Below the pieces are notes generated by a model, which saw nothing but the letters and a program-made list of their open reading frames with translations, ran no database searches and was not told where the DNA came from. A stretch of DNA of 16,587 nt from a bacterium (GTDB lineage Bacteria; Armatimonadota; Zipacnadia; Zipacnadales; Zipacnadaceae): contig JAUWJN010000016.1 in NCBI GenBank assembly GCA_030607655.1, positions 1-16,587 of the forward strand. The letters are read 5' to 3'. Every line of letters starts with the position of its first letter. The first letter of the stretch is position 1. The position numbers were made by a program, and so were the translations under genes. This document shows, piece after piece, positions 1-6,177 of the stretch.

Positions 1-578
1 AGCCACAGGTCATTGCCCTCGCGACTTCTCTCCCCTACTCCCGCAAAGACTGATACACCCTTATGCTCGTAGCCGACATTGCGGATTAGCTCCATAATCA
101 GGACTGTCTTGCCCACGCCCGCGCCGCCGACCAGGCCAATCTTACCGCCACGGGGGAAGGGGGCTAATAGGTCAATAGCCTTGATGCCGGTCTCGAATTG
201 CTCCTGGGAGACGCTCTGCTGCTCGTAGGGCGGGGGGGCGCGATGAATCGGCCATCGCTCCCCGTCAGGTAAGGGTTTGCCGTCAATCGGCTCACCCAGC
301 AGATTAAAGAGCCGGCCCAGCGTCTGCTCACCCACCGGCACGGTGATGGGTCCGCCGGTGTCGTCAGCCGCCATACCCCGCACTAACCCATCAGTATTGT
401 CCATCGCCAGGCAGCGGACCGTGTCATCTCCCAATTCCTGGGCAACCTCTGCTATTAGGTCAATACCCCGCTGCTCATCGTGGATGCGAATCGCACTCAG
501 CAGTTCCGGCAGAGCCTCAGACGGAAACCTGATATCTATTACCGGCCCGCGAATTTGTGTTATCGTACCGTTAGCCAT
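1..578 (-). CDS. atpD: ATP synthase F1 subunit beta, N-terminal part (cut by window edge)
   Basis: This is the catalytic beta subunit of F1Fo-ATP synthase, which makes ATP from ADP and phosphate on the cytoplasmic side of the membrane. Only the first 192 codons lie in the window; the rest and the stop are beyond the left edge. It starts at ATG 578 (MANGTITQIRGPVIDIRF), the usual beta-barrel opening. The Walker A loop GGAGVGKT is at residues 151-158, followed by the beta-specific GERSREGNDLW at 182-192, which holds the catalytic-site Glu-Arg region. It is the last atp gene visible here, and atpC would be expected further left. It sits 105 bp behind atpG, across a spacer with two inverted repeats, and its ribosome binding site is weak. 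Family identity is certain. Confidence 0.97.
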   Translation of the reverse strand, partial: MANGTITQIRGPVIDIRFPSEALPELLSAIRIHDEQRGIDLIAEVAQELGDDTVRCLAMDNTDGLVRGMAADDTGGPITVPVGEQTLGRLFNLLGEPIDGKPLPDGERWPIHRAPPPYEQQSVSQEQFETGIKAIDLLAPFPRGGKIGLVGGAGVGKTVLIMELIRNVGYEHKGVSVFAGVGERSREGNDLW

Positions 579-602
579 ATTGGTATCTTCGCTCACCTGG
601 TA

Positions 603-674
603 CGACGGGCGTCTCGCCCGTCGCATTGAGGGACAGGCAGTTCGACAAGCTCACTATAAACGAGACGCCTGTCC
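603..674. repeat. Two inverted repeats in the atpG-atpD spacer
   Basis: A perfect 9-bp stem with a 3-nt loop occupies 603-623 (CGACGGGCG / CGCCCGTCG). A second inverted repeat has arms GGACAGGC at 631-638 and GCCTGTCC at 667-674 with 28 nt between. The two share a GAC-GGC style of arm and fill most of the 105-bp gap. No U-run follows on the minus strand, so intrinsic termination is unlikely inside this operon. They look like REP-type palindromic elements; a multicopy nature is inferred and not visible from this window alone. Confidence 0.7.
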
Positions 675-683
675 TACTAAACA

Positions 684-1550
684 TTAGTCAAACCCAACCG
701 CCTGGGCGCCGCCGATTACATCCAGCAGCTCGGCAGTGATTCCTTCCTGTCGGGCCCGATTTAACTGCCGAGTCAGACCAGTTATCATGTCCTCCGCGTT
801 ATCGGTAGCGGCGCTCATGGCTATCATACGAGCCGCCTGTTCGGCTACCTGCGTGCTGAGTATGATGTGATAGATTTCGGCCTCAATGGCCCGGGGCAGC
901 AGCTCGGCCAGCAGTTGCGCGGCGGGCGGCTCAAAGATGTATTCGCTAACCTCTTCAGGCCCTTCCAACTCAGCCGCCGCTATGGGCAGAAGCTGGCACG
1001 AGACCGGCGGATGCCGCACCATAGAGACAAAATCCGCGTAAATTGCCTGCACGCGGTCAACCTCACCTTGTTCGTAAAGCTGCCGCACCAGGCCGGCTAC
1101 CTGCCGCATCTGCGGGACATCGCGCGGGTCGCGCACCCCGGGCCAGGATTGCAGCACATCAAGTTGGTGCCGCTGGGCCAGGCGCGCCATCCGCCGCCCG
1201 ACAGTTATCACCTTGACGGGAACGGTCTGACTTGCTATGAACTCAGAGGCGGCCTGCCAGATATTGTTATTGAAGGCCCCACACAGCCCCCGATCACCGC
1301 CCACAATCAAGACCCCCACGGTGTGGACCTCTCGCGGTTGCAGATAGGGATGGTCCAACTGACCAGCGGTCACCGCCGCTACATCGGCCAGGACTTTCTG
1401 CAGATTCTGATAGTAGGGCTGGCCGGCCTGGACCAGTTGCTGGGCCCGCTTGAGTTTGGCCGCCGCCACCAGCTTCATCGCCCGGGTAATCTGCCCGATC
1501 TGGCGCGTTGTTTTGATTTTTCGGCGTAATTGTCGCAGGTTCAGAGGCAT
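684..1550 (-). CDS. atpG: ATP synthase F1 subunit gamma
   Basis: Gamma is the central rotor shaft that couples c-ring rotation to the catalytic beta sites. The product is 288 residues, normal for the family. I place the start at ATG 1550 (MPLNLRQLRRKIKTTRQIGQ), the conserved N-terminal coiled-coil helix with ITRAMKLVAAAKL at 21-33. The reading frame stays open upstream, but those codons fall in palindromic spacer sequence and match no gamma sequence. The C-terminal helix has the family pattern ARMIAMSAATDNA and RARQEGITAELLDVIGGA. It is isolated from atpA by 208 bp and from atpD by 105 bp, both hairpin-rich, whereas other junctions of the operon are at most about 60 bp. Its ribosome binding site is weak. 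Confidence 0.96.
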   Translation of the reverse strand: MPLNLRQLRRKIKTTRQIGQITRAMKLVAAAKLKRAQQLVQAGQPYYQNLQKVLADVAAVTAGQLDHPYLQPREVHTVGVLIVGGDRGLCGAFNNNIWQAASEFIASQTVPVKVITVGRRMARLAQRHQLDVLQSWPGVRDPRDVPQMRQVAGLVRQLYEQGEVDRVQAIYADFVSMVRHPPVSCQLLPIAAAELEGPEEVSEYIFEPPAAQLLAELLPRAIEAEIYHIILSTQVAEQAARMIAMSAATDNAEDMITGLTRQLNRARQEGITAELLDVIGGAQAVGFD

Positions 1551-1600
1551 TTTGGTGCTTCTCTGGCGCGGTCTGCCGGGCCCTGGCTCCCCCACGCACC

Positions 1601-1726
1601 GCAGGTTAGAGAACCTGCCTTCGCAGGCCATAGCCTGCTACGGCAGGCGAAGGCCTGCGCTACGCGACTGGGTTCCGTACAGTCTGCGTAGCTCCGCCCC
1701 GCGTAGGCCAGGTTCTCCAACCTGGC
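1601..1726. repeat. Cluster of four hairpins in the atpA-atpG spacer
   Basis: Four perfect short palindromes lie in a row: GCAGGTT (1601-1607) with AACCTGC (1612-1618); GCAGGC (1623-1628) with GCCTGC (1633-1638); GCAGGC (1643-1648) with GCCTGC (1653-1658); and GCCAGGTT (1707-1714) with AACCTGGC (1719-1726). Every loop is 4 nt. The outer pair share the AGGTT/AACCT arm and the inner pair have identical arms, so this resembles a composite palindromic element. The 208-bp spacer has no coding gene. There is no terminator-type U-run. RNA folding or a processing site is possible. Confidence 0.75.
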
Positions 1727-1758
1727 GCCGCGCCCTACACTATTCATTCTTCCTGACG

Positions 1759-3258
1759 TCAAGTGCTTTTGAACTGCTCTATCGCCGCGGCGAGTTGCTC
1801 GGCGGTTTCGTCGTCTACCTCCTCGGTAGACTCCAGTTTCTGAATGATTTCGGGGTGTTGCTGGCGGATAAACTCAATGAGTTTCGGCTCTGATTCTCCA
1901 ATTTGGTCGGCCTGCACATCATCCCAATGTCCCCGCGTACCGGCATAGATAGCGATAGTCTGCTCAACGATCGGCATCGGCGCATATTGTTTCTGTTTGA
2001 GCACCTCTACCATCCGTTCACCGTGGCCTATAATCTGGCGGGTACGTTCGTCCAATTCCGAGGCAAATCGCGTGAAGGCTTCGTATTCCCGGTAGGCGGC
2101 CAGGTCAGTACGCAGCCGGCCACTGACCTGCCTCATCATCTTCGGCTGCGCCGCCCCCCCGACTCGCGAGACGCTCAAGCCCACATTAATCGCCGGTCGG
2201 ATGCCCTGGTGAAATAGCTCTGGTTCCAGATAAATTTGGCCGTCGGTGATAGAGATAACATTAGTGGGAATATAAGCCGAATAATCGCCTTCCTGGGTCT
2301 CGACGATGGGCAAGGCGGTCAGGGAGCCACTGCCGCGCTCTTCGCTGAGCTTACAGGCTCGCTCCAGCAGCCGGGAATGCAGGTTAAATATATCGCCGGG
2401 AAAGGCCTCCCGGCCCGGTGGCCGGCGCAGCAGCAAAGAAAGCTCGCGATAGGCACGAGCGTGCTTGGACAAATCATCATATATCACCAGTGCATGGCGT
2501 CCGTTCTCGCACTCGTGCTCGCCGATAGTGCAGCCGGCGTAGGGGGCAATATACAGCACCGCCGCGGGATCGCTGGCGCACGCCGCCACGATACAGGTGT
2601 ACTCCATCGCCCCATGCTGTTCCAGAATGGTTGCAATGCGCCGCACACTGGACAGCTTCTGCCCAATGGCCACATATATACACCGCACATCACTGTCTCG
2701 CTGGTTGATGATAGTATCAATGGCCAGGGCAGTTTTGCCTATCTGCCGGTCACCGATGATAAGCTCGCGCTGGCCGCGACCAATCGGCGTCATGGCGTCA
2801 ATGGCTTTAAGGCCAGTGTACAAGGGCTCACAAACCGGCTGGCGTTCAGTTACGCCCGGGGCTTTCACTTCCAGCGGACGGGTATGCTCGGTGACTAGGG
2901 GCGGGCCGCCATCCAGAGGTTCGGCCAGAGGAGTTATTACCCGTCCGAATACTGCCTCCCCCACCTTCGTCTCGGCAATCCGGCCCGTGCTCCGTACCTT
3001 ATCGCCCTCTTGAATCTCTTCATCAGGCCCCAGTAGTATACACCCAACACCTTCTTCCTCCACATTGAAGGCAATACCCATTATCCCGCCGGGGAACTCG
3101 ACCAGCTCCTGCGACATAACCCCGGCCAGCCCATCAACCCGAGCGATACCGTCCCCCCCCTCCATCACACTACCCACCTCTTCAACCTCCAGCTTATACT
3201 CATAGTGGGCCAGTTGCTCTCTGAGCGCCGCAATCAGCTTTTCCGAACTTACGCGCAC
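1759..3258 (-). CDS. atpA: ATP synthase F1 subunit alpha
   Basis: Alpha is the non-catalytic nucleotide-binding subunit alternating with beta in the F1 hexamer. I start it at GTG 3258, giving 499 residues, because GAGG at 3267-3270 lies 8 nt upstream; a GTG at 3267 in the same frame would overlap that site and give 502. Visible motifs are Walker A GDRQIGKT (169-176), VIYDDLSKHARAYRELSLLL (258-277) and the arginine-finger segment SVSRVGG with R365. The N-terminal helix that normally binds delta is present (SSEKLIAALREQLAHYE, residues 4-20). The gene follows atpH closely. The C-terminal helical domain is complete. Confidence 0.97.
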   Translation of the reverse strand: MRVSSEKLIAALREQLAHYEYKLEVEEVGSVMEGGDGIARVDGLAGVMSQELVEFPGGIMGIAFNVEEEGVGCILLGPDEEIQEGDKVRSTGRIAETKVGEAVFGRVITPLAEPLDGGPPLVTEHTRPLEVKAPGVTERQPVCEPLYTGLKAIDAMTPIGRGQRELIIGDRQIGKTALAIDTIINQRDSDVRCIYVAIGQKLSSVRRIATILEQHGAMEYTCIVAACASDPAAVLYIAPYAGCTIGEHECENGRHALVIYDDLSKHARAYRELSLLLRRPPGREAFPGDIFNLHSRLLERACKLSEERGSGSLTALPIVETQEGDYSAYIPTNVISITDGQIYLEPELFHQGIRPAINVGLSVSRVGGAAQPKMMRQVSGRLRTDLAAYREYEAFTRFASELDERTRQIIGHGERMVEVLKQKQYAPMPIVEQTIAIYAGTRGHWDDVQADQIGESEPKLIEFIRQQHPEIIQKLESTEEVDDETAEQLAAAIEQFKST

Positions 3259-3266
3259 TCCATTCA

Positions 3267-3270
3267 CCTC
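3267..3270 (-). promoter_or_regulatory. Ribosome binding site deciding the atpA start
   Basis: The minus strand reads GAGG here, followed by 8 nt and GTG at 3258. The in-frame GTG at 3267 overlaps the site and is therefore a less likely start. Confidence 0.55.
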
Positions 3271-3276
3271 AATAGG

Positions 3277-3690
3277 CTATTGCACATCACCGGTGTCAGT
3301 ATCCACGGGCGCTTGATGAACGGACGCCAACATGCCCTGCAGTCGCCCCCGCAGTGTATTATCTATTACTGTATCGTCTACGATCACTCGCAAGCCCCCG
3401 ATTATTTCGGGATTATTCTGCTGCTCGATGACCATGGGGGCCCCCAGGAGCTGCTCCAGCGCTTCGGCGAGCCGAGCTTCCTGCTCAGCGGTCAGGGGCA
3501 CGGCTATCTCGACCACGGCCCGCTTCGCGCCGCGCCGCGCCCGTTCCAGTTCTTGGTAGACCGCGGCGGAACTTTCCACGGTTTGGCGCAGCTCTTCCAG
3601 CTCTTTGCCTACGGCTTCCACCTCGCCGCCTTGCTCGGCGATTTCCAGAAGTCTCTCCACGTACTCGCGAGCTTCCCGATAGCTACGCAT
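3277..3690 (-). CDS. atpH: ATP synthase F1 subunit delta, short form
   Basis: Delta links the peripheral stalk to the top of F1. The product is only 137 residues; the family usually has about 175-185. The C-terminal domain is recognisable: AVVEIAVPLTAEQEARL (58-74), PEIIGGLRVIVDDTVID (93-109) and then LRGRLQGML (112-120). The first ~49 residues resemble the first helices of the normal N-terminal bundle, but about 40-50 residues between the two parts are absent. It starts at ATG 3690, only 9 bp after the atpF stop, and ends 18 bp before the atpA start, so no piece is hidden in a neighbouring gap. An internal deletion in this lineage is more likely than a broken gene. Assignment is firm from position and C-terminus. 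Confidence 0.88.
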   Translation of the reverse strand: MRSYREAREYVERLLEIAEQGGEVEAVGKELEELRQTVESSAAVYQELERARRGAKRAVVEIAVPLTAEQEARLAEALEQLLGAPMVIEQQNNPEIIGGLRVIVDDTVIDNTLRGRLQGMLASVHQAPVDTDTGDVQ

Positions 3691-3699
3691 AGCGTCAAT

Positions 3700-4221
3700 C
3701 TACTCCTGCTGATCCTGGGCCAGTTGTTCCACATCGGCAATCGCCGCATCTATTAGCGCCCGATGGCTCTGCTCATCAAGGGTACGGCGGAGCACCTGCT
3801 CGGCGACCTCAGCGGATAATCCCGCGAGCTGGTCGCGCGCCTCAGCCAACGCCTCTTGCGTCTGGCGGAAAACGGCTTCCTCGGCCCGCCGCTGACGCTC
3901 GCGCGCCTGCTGATGCGCCTCATCAACTATCCGCTGGGCTTCGGTCTGCACTTCGGCTTTAGCCTGCTGCGCGGCCTGGCGCGCCTCGTCTATGATTTCC
4001 TCACTGCGCTGGTCAAGTTCAGCTAGCTTTGTTTCGGCCTGCTGGCGCGCTTGCTGGGTATTATTCCATTCTTCGGACATGCGCTGCTGGCGCTGGGCCA
4101 GGAACTGCCGGATCGGCCCAAAGAAATACTTGCGCAACAATAGCAGCAGCATCAGAAAGCCGATGATATTTACCACAATCACCGACGGCTCGATGCCTAG
4201 TTGGTGCAGTAATCGCTCCAT
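3700..4221 (-). CDS. atpF: ATP synthase Fo subunit b
   Basis: Subunit b forms the peripheral stalk that holds F1 against the rotating c-ring. The product is 173 residues. One N-terminal membrane helix spans about residues 12-29 (EPSVIVVNIIGFLMLLLLLR at 11-30), followed by RKYFFGPIRQFL and then a long charged coiled coil rich in Gln, Glu and Ala to about residue 155. A single b gene is present, with no b' partner. The start ATG 4221 is preceded by the purine-rich GGGAGGAGGG at 4228-4237. It sits 30 bp after atpE and 9 bp before atpH, in the normal operon order. Confidence 0.95.
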   Translation of the reverse strand: MERLLHQLGIEPSVIVVNIIGFLMLLLLLRKYFFGPIRQFLAQRQQRMSEEWNNTQQARQQAETKLAELDQRSEEIIDEARQAAQQAKAEVQTEAQRIVDEAHQQARERQRRAEEAVFRQTQEALAEARDQLAGLSAEVAEQVLRRTLDEQSHRALIDAAIADVEQLAQDQQE

Positions 4222-4251
4222 ACCCTACCCTCCTCCCAAGGGTTCTACCAA

Positions 4252-4512
4252 TTACGACTGCCCGAGCTTCTCCACCAAGGTAGCCACATGCCCCTGGAGC
4301 ATAAAAAACGTTAGCAGGGCGTAGATGACCAGCGATTCGATCAAAGCTAGCGTGATAATCAAACCCCGTTGAATATCCCCAGCCGCTTCCGGTTGGCGGG
4401 CCAGGCCTTCCATCGCGGCCGTCCCTACCTTTGCCTGTGCGAAGGCTCCCGCGATCACGGCTATGGGGACGGCTAGGCCGACTACGGCAGCGAGTACAGC
4501 AGTGAATTCCAT
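4252..4512 (-). CDS. atpE: ATP synthase Fo subunit c (proteolipid)
   Basis: Subunit c forms the ion-carrying rotor ring in the membrane. From ATG 4512 the product has 86 residues and two membrane helices (about 5-28 and 50-73) joined by the polar loop ARQPEA (38-43), which contacts gamma and epsilon. The ion-binding carboxylate is E59 in LALIESLVIY. Aligning on ARQPEA puts Q26, E59, S60 and Y64 at the positions of Q32, E65, S66 and Y70 in the sodium-binding c-ring of Ilyobacter tartaricus; T67 of that protein is L61 here. This is compatible with sodium coupling but does not prove it. A longer in-frame start at 4536 is unlikely because AGGAGG at 4523-4528 serves ATG 4512. Confidence 0.96.
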   Translation of the reverse strand: MEFTAVLAAVVGLAVPIAVIAGAFAQAKVGTAAMEGLARQPEAAGDIQRGLIITLALIESLVIYALLTFFMLQGHVATLVEKLGQS

Positions 4513-4522
4513 AACTGTCTGA

Positions 4523-4528
4523 CCTCCT
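4523..4528 (-). promoter_or_regulatory. Strong ribosome binding site of atpE
   Basis: The minus strand reads AGGAGG 10 nt before ATG 4512. This sets the start and fits the high expression needed for the multicopy c subunit. Confidence 0.75.
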
Positions 4529-4573
4529 GACTGCAATAATATCGCTAGCTGTTCCTACCGAGCAAGTCTGTCG

Positions 4574-5338
4574 CTAACCAGTTTCGTGCTCGGTCGCGAT
4601 TGCACCTTGAATATATACGCCGGTAAGCATGGCAAAGATTAGCGCTTGAATCAAACTAACCAGCAGCCCCAGCAAGAGCAGAGGTACGTGCCCGATGGCC
4701 ACACTCGATATTACTGCCGGCACGCGCAACACCACTGAGAGCCGGTTCATCGCCAAAAGGGTACCCAGCAGAATGAGGATTTGGCCAATGACTACCTCCT
4801 TGCCGAAGATATTGCCAAACAAACGTATAGACAGCGATAACAGGCGGGCCACTTCGCCTATCAGGTGAATAGGTATCATCAGCGGGAATAGCCACCAGGG
4901 CTCACCCACAAAATGCAGCAGATACCGCCAGCCCCGCTCCCGAAAGCCATAATACTGTACCGCCACCAACGCGGTGATTGCCAGCGCCAGGGTCATATTA
5001 AGGCTGGCAGTCGGAGACACAAATCCGGGCACCAGGCCGGTAAGATTCATAATCAGGATATATATGAACAAACTCCCAATAAGGGGGGCAAAGCGCTCCC
5101 CGCCGGGACCAATGAGCCCCTCACAAAAGCTAGTCGCAAGTTGATAGGCCCACTCACCGATGGTCTGCCAGCCCGATTGCGCGACTAGCTTGAGGTTACG
5201 GGTACAGCGCCAGGCCAGCACCACCACTAGGCCCAAGACAACCCAACTGGTAATTACTCCCAGATTCACGTAGGGCGCGGCCCACGCGGGCAGATGCTGG
5301 ACAATTATATTTAGCCAACTGCCTACTTCTTCGTGCAT
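4574..5338 (-). CDS. atpB: ATP synthase Fo subunit a
   Basis: Subunit a provides the two ion half-channels against the c-ring. The product is 254 residues with several membrane helices. The essential arginine is R172 in SIRLFGNIFGKE, matching R210 of E. coli. Q231 in SLIQALIFAMLTGVYI matches E. coli Q252. MNLTGLVPGF at 97-106 is the usual family segment preceding the core helices. It begins 13 bp after the atpI stop with no clear ribosome binding site, so translation may be coupled to atpI. It ends 61 bp before atpE. Length and motifs are normal. Confidence 0.96.
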   Translation of the reverse strand: MHEEVGSWLNIIVQHLPAWAAPYVNLGVITSWVVLGLVVVLAWRCTRNLKLVAQSGWQTIGEWAYQLATSFCEGLIGPGGERFAPLIGSLFIYILIMNLTGLVPGFVSPTASLNMTLALAITALVAVQYYGFRERGWRYLLHFVGEPWWLFPLMIPIHLIGEVARLLSLSIRLFGNIFGKEVVIGQILILLGTLLAMNRLSVVLRVPAVISSVAIGHVPLLLLGLLVSLIQALIFAMLTGVYIQGAIATEHETG

Positions 5339-5351
5339 TCAACAATTACGC

Positions 5352-5771
5352 TCAATCCGCAGAGTGAGTATTCCTGGAAATCTTCTCGCGACTCGTGCCC
5401 GTCTTATAAGCCGTCCCTAGCAGGACTGCAAGAGCCGTGCCATACCCCACCGCTATGCCTGCCGGACTGGTTTGGGTAAAGTTAATCAACACGTATAGCG
5501 CGGCGACAGCCACTACATATTTAGCTATCTGCACTGCTAATACCTTCCGCCCAAGAGGTCGCACCGCGCCGTTACTCGTCGGCTGACGGGTCATAGCCTC
5601 CCCCACCAGCACCACGCCGTAGAACATCAATGCGGCGATGGCGGCTCCGGCTACAAAACCCGCTAAGAACCGCCACTGGCCTGCGACACCCAGTCCTACA
5701 CTCACCACCGCCACGACTACCGCGCTAGCGCGCAACACCTGACTAATGAAATTATGCGGCTGGTTATTCAT
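5352..5771 (-). CDS. atpI: AtpI-like ATP synthase membrane protein
   Basis: This is a 139-residue protein with four predicted membrane helices (about 11-30, 34-56, 77-97 and 103-122). Size, topology and position immediately before atpB fit the AtpI family, which aids c-ring assembly and, with AtpZ, has been linked to magnesium/calcium transport. Sequence conservation in the family is poor, so the assignment rests on context and helices more than on motifs. The ATG at 5771 overlaps the end of atpZ by 8 bp, implying coupled translation. The C-terminus is a short charged tail (KTGTSREKISRNTHSAD). Confidence 0.8.
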   Translation of the reverse strand: MNNQPHNFISQVLRASAVVVAVVSVGLGVAGQWRFLAGFVAGAAIAALMFYGVVLVGEAMTRQPTSNGAVRPLGRKVLAVQIAKYVVAVAALYVLINFTQTSPAGIAVGYGTALAVLLGTAYKTGTSREKISRNTHSAD

Positions 5772-5985
5772 CCTTGCGGGTAGTTCTACCCACTTCGCGC
5801 AGCAATTCGATAAACCCGGCGACGCTACCCAAGACTACCCCGACCACTGTCATCCACGGGCTAGTACCCCAGCGTTCATCTAACCACAGTCCCCCCCATG
5901 CCCCCAGCCCCACGCAGATGGCCAGCACCAACCCCACGCTTGACAATCGTATCAAGTCGGCCCATGTCCGATCGCGCTTTGGCAT
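5764..5985 (-). CDS. atpZ: AtpZ/AtpI-type small membrane protein, first gene of the atp operon
   Basis: This is a 73-residue protein with two membrane helices (about 12-35 and 42-62). Between them lies the signature-like segment GGLWLDERWGTSPWM of the AtpZ family (F0F1-ATPase subunit, putative Ca2+/Mg2+ transporter). I choose ATG 5985, with GTG 5988 as alternative. A TTG further up at 6003 also opens the frame, but the promoter at 6010-6038 puts the transcript start at about 6003, leaving no leader for it. GAGGCGG just inside the transcript would serve ATG or GTG. It overlaps atpI by 8 bp. Confidence 0.85.
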   Translation of the reverse strand: MPKRDRTWADLIRLSSVGLVLAICVGLGAWGGLWLDERWGTSPWMTVVGVVLGSVAGFIELLREVGRTTRKDE

Positions 5986-6009
5986 CACTGTGGCCCGCCT
6001 CAAAGCAAA

Positions 6010-6038
6010 AGAATACCACCTATGCGCGTATCTGTCAA
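6010..6038 (-). promoter_or_regulatory. Sigma-70-type promoter of the atp operon
   Basis: On the minus strand there is a perfect -35 TTGACA (6033-6038), a 17-nt spacer and -10 TATTCT (6010-6015). Transcription would start near 6003, about 18 nt before the atpZ ATG. It is the best promoter match in the window and lies in the gap between the zf-HC2 gene and atpZ. I saw no clear operator beside it. Confidence 0.8.
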
Positions 6039-6177
6039 TAAAGGCAGATACTCGGGGAGCACCGAAGACAATAACCCAACGCGTTAAGTAGGATACGTCA
6101 CGACAGTCAGAGGTGAGACCACACGGGGGAACCGAGACAAGCGAATCGCTGCTGCGGTAGTCAGCGTGTAACCTAAC

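Noticed and set aside
1551..1631. N-terminal extension of AtpG from 1631
   Set aside because: The extra 27 codons lie in palindromic spacer sequence; gamma proteins begin at the MPLNLRQLRRKI-type helix.
3277..3700. Frameshift explaining the short atpH
   Set aside because: Both the N-terminal and C-terminal delta-like parts lie in one frame and neighbours are packed tightly; nothing in the other frames restores the missing helices.
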